A stretch of DNA of 64,000 bases from positions 868,001 to 932,000 of the forward strand of contig JALUTQ010000026.1 of the NCBI GenBank assembly GCA_032718865.1, given 5' to 3'. Source of the DNA: Tilletia caries. Taxonomy: Eukaryota > Basidiomycota > Exobasidiomycetes > Tilletiales > Tilletiaceae. A model generated the notes under the pieces. It was not told the DNA's origin and did no database searches. It saw only the letters and a list, made by a program, of their open reading frames with translations. Made by a program: the position numbers and the translations under genes. Shown here in pieces: positions 57,160-64,000 of this stretch; position 1 is the first letter of the stretch; every line of letters starts with the position of its first letter.

Positions 57160-58545
57160 GGCCTTGAAACGGATCGTGTGGAGAGTGTGGTGGATCTGGG
57201 AAGGAAGGGCTGGGATGCGGGAGAGCGAGGAGGGAAGGGAGCTGGGAAGTGAAGAAAGCAACGGAAAGCGGGAATACTATCGCCGAGTGGGCAGAATTCA
57301 ATCCGAGGGTTATATACCTTTCGTCTTCGGCGCTGCACAAGTGCACACACTGACTGTACTACATGAAGGAGGCCCCTATGACATAAGCGTCCTTCAGCCC
57401 CGCGCTTCATATGGATACATACGCAAACACCGCCCTCCCTCACTCCCTCATTTACATGTATCATTCAGAGTCCAGAGAGTTAGAGCGGACGATGTTGCAT
57501 GCGTTCAGGGCTCCAGGCGTCGAGCATCGATCATCGGCGATATATATGCACGGCGGGCGGCGGGTCATCGTCTCAGCGCGCCTCAAGTATAATTCAACTC
57601 TCGGAAGGAACCATATGGCCGTGTAAGGTTCCCCTGAATTAAAATTTCGTCCTCTTAGAATTTGAGCATCTCATAACTCTCCTTACCGTCATGGAATAGG
57701 TCCATAAGGCCAAGGGTGCTACATATATGTAACCGTCCCCGGCCCCAGGAACATGAGTATATGTAACACACCTGATGAGTGAGACGCGGGCCTCCATATA
57801 CGCAACGCTCGCCGTACATTATTTATGTATCCTGCACATTATGATCTGCTGCGCCTGAAGGAAGAGTGTGAACAGCCTTCATTTCGCACGCTCTCCAAAA
57901 CAAACAAACGACTTAACAAACAAACAAACAAACGTGCAGTCTGATCACTGGCGAACATGATTCCAGACTCCACGGGAACCCCCCACATCCTACAGCCTCC
58001 TTCGCACTGCTCCCAAGGTTCCCCTTCCAACCAGTCAGTTATTCAACGAGTCAGGGACACGAGTGAAGCTTTGCAAAAATGTGGGAAAGAAAATGCGTAT
58101 AGGTTCGTTTTGTTGGGGTCAAAAGGACGGCGAGGAGAGGTTTATGTATGTTCCCACCCGCAGAAGGAGGAGGAGGGGGTAAGACAAAAGAAAGCGTGGG
58201 TGGATGTGGGTTGTGGGATGGACTCCGACGCGCCATCTGCCCATTGTCCATCTTCACGGCCCTCTCCTCCTCCTCTCCCCTTTCCCCTTTATAGTCTGGT
58301 TCTCTCCTCTCTCCAGAAACCAGTCGTATATTTTTCGCGACCGCCCCCGTCGAAGTCGTCCGAGGCCACTCGGAACCGCTCGTCCCTGCCCTACCTCCCA
58401 AAGACAAGTACAGGGGCCTCTCCCTTCTGCCCCTCCCATCTCCCGTCTCCCACCAACCCCTTTCCCACCTTGCAATGTTCCCCCTCCCCGCTGCCTGTGT
58501 AAGAATTTTGTATGTGCGGATTCGAAAATGGACAATCCGACCGGT
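57160..58545. other. Intergenic with AAACA-repeat tract
   Basis: 57897-57934 is a run of aacaaacaaacgacttaaca-type repeats, like the tracts at 27858-27890 and 48418-48450, each about 0.7-1 kb upstream of a secreted-protein gene once insertions are discounted. 57738-57770 has repeated tatatgtaac blocks. No gene seen. Confidence 0.45.
57310..57316 (-). promoter_or_regulatory. TATA box, family B gene
   Basis: TATATAA in gaaaggtatataacc, about 152 bp before the ATG; the gaaaggtatata context is shared with the three family C promoters. Confidence 0.55.
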
Positions 58546-60127
58546 TTATCCTGCCATGAGGTCGCCCATCATGCCCATGTCCATACCGGACGACTCGCGC
58601 ACGGAGACCTCGAAGTAGGACTGTGAAAAAGAGTCAGCACAAGCGAATCCAAGGACAGAAGGAGAAAGGGGATAGACACTCACATAGATGATGGTGACAG
58701 CAAGCAGGATACCGGTCCCGCTGCCGAGGGCGCCGAGCAAGTCGGCACAGACGGAGAGAGCACCAATGGTAGCGCCCCCAAAGGCCGCAGCGGTCGGGAT
58801 GACCCTCTTGAGTTCCTTGTACATGCTCTGTTCCCGATGACCGGCCATGACCATCCCGCTCTCCTTGAGCTGCTTGGCGACCTCCCGGGGCCCGGATCCA
58901 GAGACTTCGATCCATGTCTTGGAGAAGAGGGCACATGCGGTCAAGGTGAAGGCGATGTAGATTGCGGTGTGGACGGGGTCTCCGATGACTTCGCGCCAGT
59001 TGAGCGGGGCGGACATGTAGTACGAGATCCCGGCGACGGCGTGTTTCTGGGCGGAGCCGTCCATGGCCTCCCATCGACCGAGGAGGTTGACAAAGAGGTT
59101 ATTGGGGAAGCGGTTGTCGAGCATCTGGGAGATGATGAACACGTTCGACGTCAAGGCGGACTCGAGCATGATGGGCATGTTGGAGGTGTAGAAGAGTTTG
59201 ACGGGGTAGGTGCCGCGCTGTCCTCGGAACTTGTTGGACTTGACGGGGATCTCGATGCGGAAGCCTTGGAGGTAGATGACGACGAGGAAGACGACGAGGG
59301 TGGCGATGAGGTTCATGACGTTGGGCAGGCGGTCGCGGTAGAAGGCCTCCTTCAACGCGCGCCCCTTGTCGTTCCAGGTGAAGAGCAGATGGAAGAGCGC
59401 AACCAACGCGCCCTCGAACTCGGGCCCGCGTCCCGAGTTGACCGTCGTCGGCGAGAAGGCCTTCCAGATGATGGTCTCGCAGATATTGGTCGCGATGAAG
59501 AGGGAGATTCCCGAGCCGAGGCCGTAGCCCTTCTGCAGGAGCTCGTCGAGGAGGACGACGATGAGGGCGGAGACGACGAGCTGGAGGACGAGGAGGAGAC
59601 AGACGCCTGCGCCGAGGTCTTTGGGCTGGCCGTAGAGGCCTGTGAGGACGTATACGGTGGCCTGTCCGAGGGCGATGATGAGGGCGAATACTGCGGGACA
59701 GTAGTGCGAGTGTTGGGTCAGTGAACAGAGTGTGGTATGTATGTGAGGGTGTGAAAAGAGAGTACTGACACTTCTGTGCAGCGCCAAAGAGAGCGCGGTC
59801 CTCCTTGACGCTGAAATCGACCTCGACGAGCTGTGCGCCAGCAAGAAGCTGCATGATCATGCCACTGGTGATGATAGGGGAGATGCCCAATTCCATGAGG
59901 GTGCCCCTGTTGGAGGCGAGGATGACGCGCATCCAGTAGAGCGGGTCGGAGGAGTCGGAGGCCATGATGCCATAGAGCGGGATCTGGGAGGAGACGAGGA
60001 AGATGCCGAGGACGATGGCGGTCCATGCGACGCGGGACTGGAAGGGGACCTTGCGCTCGGGTGCGGCGACCTCGGGGAGGATGCCGAGGAAGGGCTTGAC
60101 GAGGTCGATGGCGCGGAAGCTGCTCAT
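58546..60127 (-). CDS. SEC61: Protein transport protein Sec61 subunit alpha
   Basis: Exons 59770-60127, 58684-59690, 58546-58620 (479 residues, the normal Sec61 alpha length). Ten membrane segments are visible. Signature stretches include [14 protein letters not shown], the plug-region sequence [77 protein letters not shown] and [20 protein letters not shown]. It is the channel subunit of the ER translocon through which the secreted proteins of this window would pass. Start codon at 60127 is the only sensible one ([14 protein letters not shown]). It is head to head with PTPA, 283 bp between start codons. Confidence 0.97.
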
Positions 60128-60410
60128 GGTGGGCGGCGCGCTTCTGTGGGAGTGTGTGTGTGGTGGAGAGAGTGAGCGTTGCCTTGAGTGAGTGTGTGTG
60201 GATGAGAGCGACGGGAAGAGGTGATGCGGTGGAAGCTCGTCAGTCAGTGCGAGTGCGAGGCCGGACCGCGTTCTTCTCTTCTTCTCGGCCGAGAGGGACG
60301 GTCACGTGAGCAGCGAGAAAGGCTCCGAGCGAGCAACACTCACTCACTCACTCACTCATGATCAGCGCTCAGCACAGACAGCAGCGACAGCATCAACGAT
60401 CGCAGCCACG
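60128..60410. promoter_or_regulatory. Bidirectional promoter, Sec61 and PTPA
   Basis: 283 bp between start codons. Contains (ACTC)n at 60341-60358, gtgtgtgtgg repeats on the Sec61 side, and a cacgtg box at about 60303. Confidence 0.5.
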
Positions 60411-62355
60411 ATGGCACACACAGCAGCACGCGATGGCGATGGCGATGGCGATGCTCAGCGCGATGTTCTCGCGGCTCTCCTCCGCAGACCCAGCAGCAGC
60501 AGAACCAGCAGCAGCAGCAACACAGACAGCGTGCCACCGGGAACACCGCGGCCCATGCCCTTCGACCCACAGACCCAACCACCACCGATCGAGCCCTTCC
60601 AGCTCACACAACACCCACTCCCCTCGTCCTCTTCCTCTCCACCCCGCAAACGCATCCTCACACAACCACACCTCGTCGCATTCCTCGCCTCCCACGCCCA
60701 CCAGGACCTGCTCTCCTTCCTCAGACAGGGCGCAGCGGCCATCACAGCCGTGCCCGTGCCCGCAGACATAACCACTCCCGAGCCAGCCTCAGCACCAGCC
60801 ACGCAGGAAGAAGGGGACAAGCGCACAGGCATCCAAGCCGCCCTCGCCCTCCTCTCCGAAGTCTCATCAATCCTGCACGCACACCCGCCCCCCCACACAC
60901 CATCCCAAGGAACCGGCAGCGCTTCCGCACAAGGCCGTTTCGGAAACCCCACCTTCCGCAACTTCCACTCCGAGATCGCAGCACGCTCGCACGAGCTCCA
61001 CTCCACCTTCTTCCCCGCGCTCAGGGAGAGCGAGGGCGACGATCAAGGGGTCAGGAGGGGGAAGGCCGTCCTTAGGACCGAGTTGGGCGCTTATTTTGGG
61101 GAGGCTTGGGGGAATGCTAGCAGGATCGATTATGGCAGTGGCATGGAGCTTAACTTCGTTTGTTGGCTGTGAGTTCCTACCTTTTTGCCGCTGCTTTTTT
61201 CATGCCTTGACCGCTGATACTACACACTCTCTCCAGCCTGATCCTGTACAAGCTCGGCATCTTCAACGACTCCGTCCCCTCCTCCTCTTCCACAACACTC
61301 GCCCCACTCTCCGAGCTCGGACCAGACCTCTTCCTCCGCGTCTTCTGGTCCTACATCCTCCTCATGCGTCGCATCCAGGCCACCTACTTCCTCGAACCCG
61401 CTGGCTCGCATGGCGTCTGGGGCTTGGACGACTATCATTTCCTGCCCTTCCTTCTCGGGGCGGCTCAGCTGAGCAGTTAGTACTCCACACCTCGAGCCTT
61501 TACTTCTTTTAAGGTTCTATATGCACTGATCCTAATCTTGTGTTGATCTTTGCAGACCACCCATACCTCCGACCGTCCTCGATCCACTCGACCGACATCC
61601 TCGCCCCGCCCTCCAAATACCCATCCGAATACATCTACCTCTCCCAAATCGCCCTCCTCCACTCCATCAAGGTCATCCCCGGCTCCTCCTCTTCAGAGGC
61701 AAATTCACTCCGGTGGCACTCCCCCATGCTCGACGACATCTCCTCCGTCAAGAGCTGGGCCCAGGTCGAAAGGGGGATGTGGAAGATGCTCGAGGCGGAG
61801 GTGGTCGGGAAGTTGCCTGTTGCGCAGCATTTCCTTTTTGGGAGCGTGCTTGAATTCCCTCCTGGTTTCGATCATGACCACGAAGGGGAGCAGGAGGGGA
61901 AGGAGAGTGCGTGTGGACACCATCATCCGCTTCCTAGCGCATCGCCCGTCGTAGTCCTAGACGCGAACGGGACACCCCTCCCGCGCCCCACCGGACACGC
62001 CCACGCCCACTCTCACGCGGAGAAGGGAACAGCATCCAACACAGTCGACGCGCCCCAACAAGGCGGAACAACAGGCTGGGGCGACTGCTGCGGCATCCCC
62101 ATTCCGAGCGCGTACGGCGCTGCAGCTGCACAAGCTGAGGAAGGAGGGCAGAACGTAAAAGCGCCGGTGGTTCAGGGTAGGAATGGCGGCGTCGTCGCTG
62201 AGACGGGCCAGTTGGGACGCGCGAAGGGGTGGAGTGCCAGTCCTGCTGCGTTGGAGCGGCACGGAGGAGGGGACGCTTCCTCTGCTGCGCCGCAGAAGCA
62301 GAGGAAGAATGCTGTGCCGGCTGCGGGCGGCGTCCGTCGGATTCCCTTCGATTGA
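60411..62355 (+). CDS. PP2A activator (PTPA family peptidyl-prolyl isomerase)
   Basis: Exons 60411-61168, 61237-61475, 61556-62355 (598 residues); an upstream in-frame ATG at 60306 lies in the (ACTC)n leader and is less likely. The PTPA core is unmistakable: [123 protein letters not shown] proteins (yeast Rrd1/Rrd2) fold and activate protein phosphatase 2A catalytic subunits. The C-terminal about 200 residues are a non-conserved tail, with a His/Ala patch ([12 protein letters not shown]). The last codons lie in the first unit of a tandem repeat. Confidence 0.94.
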
Positions 62356-62590
62356 TGGTTTTCTTTTCTGAGGGCGTATGTAGGCCGGAGGAGGGGGACG
62401 GCGGAGGAAGGCGGGCGGGTGCTCCTGCTGTGCTGACTGCCGGCGGGGCCCGCGGCGTCCGTCGGATTCCGATTCCCTTCGGACTGACTGGGCGGGAGGA
62501 GAGGGAGGACAGAGGAAGGCGGGCGCTCCTGCTGTGCCGACTGCCGGCGGGGCCGGTGGCGTCCGTCGGATTCCCTTCGATTGATGTTTA
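62260..62590. repeat. Three tandem copies of the PTPA 3' end
   Basis: The block ggcgtccgtcggattccctt-cgattgatg at the end of the PTPA coding region recurs at about 62452-62486 and about 62552-62586, each time after a ctgctgtgc-cgactgccggc-type and gaggaaggcgggcg-type stretch; period about 100-120 bp. Confidence 0.85.
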
Positions 62591-62762
62591 TCCAGAGGGG
62601 CCCTTGCTTCAATCGATTCCCAGTCCTTCACCCACTCAACCTTGCCAGAGAGAGAGAGTAGTTTTTTGTTTGTTACATATGTACACATTCGGATTTGCGG
62701 CCGGGCTCGCTGAGAGAGCTGGCTGGATGCGTGGGCTCGGCTCAATTATCTTAATTACAGCT

Positions 62763-62767
<5 letters not shown>

Positions 62768-62799
<32 letters not shown>
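62768..62799. repeat. (GA)n microsatellite
   Basis: About 16 uninterrupted ga units downstream of PTPA; shorter ga runs at 62648 and 62885. Confidence 0.95.
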
Positions 62800-62800
<1 letters not shown>

Positions 62801-63200
62801 GGGCGCGAGGGCAGGCAACGAAGGACCCGTTGGGGCGAAGCGTTGAGGGTGCGTGGTGGTTGGCCTAGCAGATAAAGTGTGTGTGTGAGAGAGAGAGACG
62901 GATCATATGTAGGGAGAGAGGTCGCGCCCGGGGGGAATATATGTGCGTGCTGGAAGTGTGAAGGTGGATGCTTGGGGCCTCTCGCTGGGTATTGACGAGG
63001 AAGGAGAACGAGAATTGGGTTGGAGTCAGGGAAGCCGAATGTCCGTACGCTCTTTTTTTTTTCTGTTTTTTTCTGTTTTTTTCTTCTTCTTGATGTTGTT
63101 TGTTCTTGTTGGCAAGGCTCAGTCGAAGCCAGCTCGGCCAACCGAGAGCGCCTCCCCAGGCGCGTTGAGGGTATCAAGACCTGGCCGGGACGAGGCTCGC

Positions 63201-64000
63201 TCACGAGAGCACAAGCTGGTAGCCGTTCGTAACCCCCTGGCCATAAAGGTTCTCGACCCCGACGTACGTCACATCGACGGAGCTGTCCCCCTTGCCGAGG
63301 GTGGCCGAGCGCTTGACGAGCGAGTAGGAGCCTTTGAAGTCCTCGTCGGGGTAGGTGCCGTCTTGGGGTTGGCCGAGGAATTGGAGGTACTGCGCGGGGG
63401 TCACATATAGATGGAGCGGGGAGGGGTCAGTTAAACATTTAACGAAAGGATGGAGCAGTGGAAGGGTCACATACCATCGTCGTCTTGCCGCTCTTGTCCG
63501 GCACCTCGACCATCTCCCACCACTGGAAGAGCTGGCCCGAGTCATCGGACGCACTACAAGGCCTCTTGACCAAATACTGCGGCTTATTAAGCACGCCCAA
63601 CTCGAACGCCTGCACACAGCTCTTGTCGACAGCATGCGAGTTCGACAGATGGCCATACGTGAACTTCGTCTTCGCGCTGCCCTCAAACGCACCCGTGCTT
63701 GGGCTGGTACCCATGAAGGTGCCGTTGCACGTCGAGAATGTGAAGGTTTGCGGGGAGAGCGGTTTCCCGTTGATTGAGGTGAGGAGGGTGGGGACGGTGC
63801 CGTCGACGCCGTGCGCCGGGGTGGAGAAGCGCGCGTTGGCAAGGGAGCCGTCTTTAGTGCGCGCTTGGAGGGTGCCCGTCTTGTACGGCGTGCACTTCAC
63901 GGTACCTACGATGCGCTCGACGAGTACGTTCTCATTGAGTTCGCTCCGTTCGGAGACGGAGTCCGCGTCGGAGCGGACGAGGTTGGAGGAGGCGACGAGG
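63201..64000 (-). CDS. Unknown, probably secreted protein, 5' part beyond window
   Basis: Two exons visible: 63475 to the window edge, and 63201-63389 (joined phase 0 through gtatgt ... ccgcgcag). About 237 residues are seen. The visible part is Thr/Ser/Gly-rich with paired cysteines (VKCTPYKTG, STCNGTFMGTSP, KSCVQAFELG, KRPCSASDD) and a lectin-like aromatic stretch (GQLFQWWEMVEVPDKSG); it ends in YGQGVTNGYQLVLS. The composition suggests an extracellular protein, perhaps carbohydrate-binding, but no family is recognised and the signal peptide, if any, is outside the window. Codon use is ordinary. Confidence 0.6.

Noticed and set aside
58837..59724. 295-codon plus-strand frame opposite Sec61
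   Set aside because: Exact antisense of a highly conserved membrane protein; acidic repeat composition results from codon bias on the other strand.
1..64000. CRISPR arrays, bacterial operons, ribosome binding sites, prophage
   Set aside because: The genome is eukaryotic (introns, ER translocon, eIF3); tandem repeats found have no spacer structure.
1..64000. tRNA or rRNA genes
   Set aside because: I found no cloverleaf-like A/B box pair and no rRNA-like sequence by eye; a tRNA scan would settle this.

Overview
The window looks like a basidiomycete fungal chromosome segment. Genes are rich in short (about 60-140 nt) GT-AG introns. The conserved genes are eukaryotic housekeeping ones: MTA phosphorylase, a NIMA-type kinase, Rad23, eIF3m, Sec61 alpha and a PP2A activator. 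They sit beside fast-changing secreted-protein genes and transposon debris. I cannot name the species; a plant- or host-associated basidiomycete is an inference from the secreted-protein cluster.

Layout. 1-4.3 kb: low-complexity, possibly retroelement-derived reading frames and a TIR-bounded element. 4.7-16.1 kb: conserved block with a CYP52/CYP63-like P450, an Htd2-like mitochondrial dehydratase, MTAP, and a 1,340-residue NIMA kinase divergent from MTAP. 17.6-31.5 kb: accessory block with cysteine-rich secreted-protein genes, the left arm of a 4.56 kb inverted duplication, a 3.6 kb TIR/TSD insertion made of three diverged spliced-looking modules, and a 5'-truncated LINE. 32.5-36.2 kb: Rad23 and eIF3m, head to head. 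36.7-38.4 kb: MULE-type transposase with SWIM finger. 41.19-45.75 kb: right arm of the inverted duplication, starting beside a cluster of hairpins. 46.7-48.6 kb: older, diverged third copy of part of the arm, which shows the empty sites of the two insertions. 50-57.2 kb: more secreted proteins, a TA-flanked MITE-like element and a GPI-anchored GH79 enzyme. 58.5-62.4 kb: Sec61 alpha and PTPA, head to head. The right edge holds a partial unknown gene.

The most interesting theme is the interspersed family of small secreted cysteine-rich proteins. They share a three-exon plan (signal peptide, then Cys block, Cys block) and related cysteine spacing. They are spread on both strands among inverted duplications and nested insertions, the typical arrangement of a fungal effector-like cluster. 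All exon coordinates were worked out by eye from splice consensus and reading-frame continuity.
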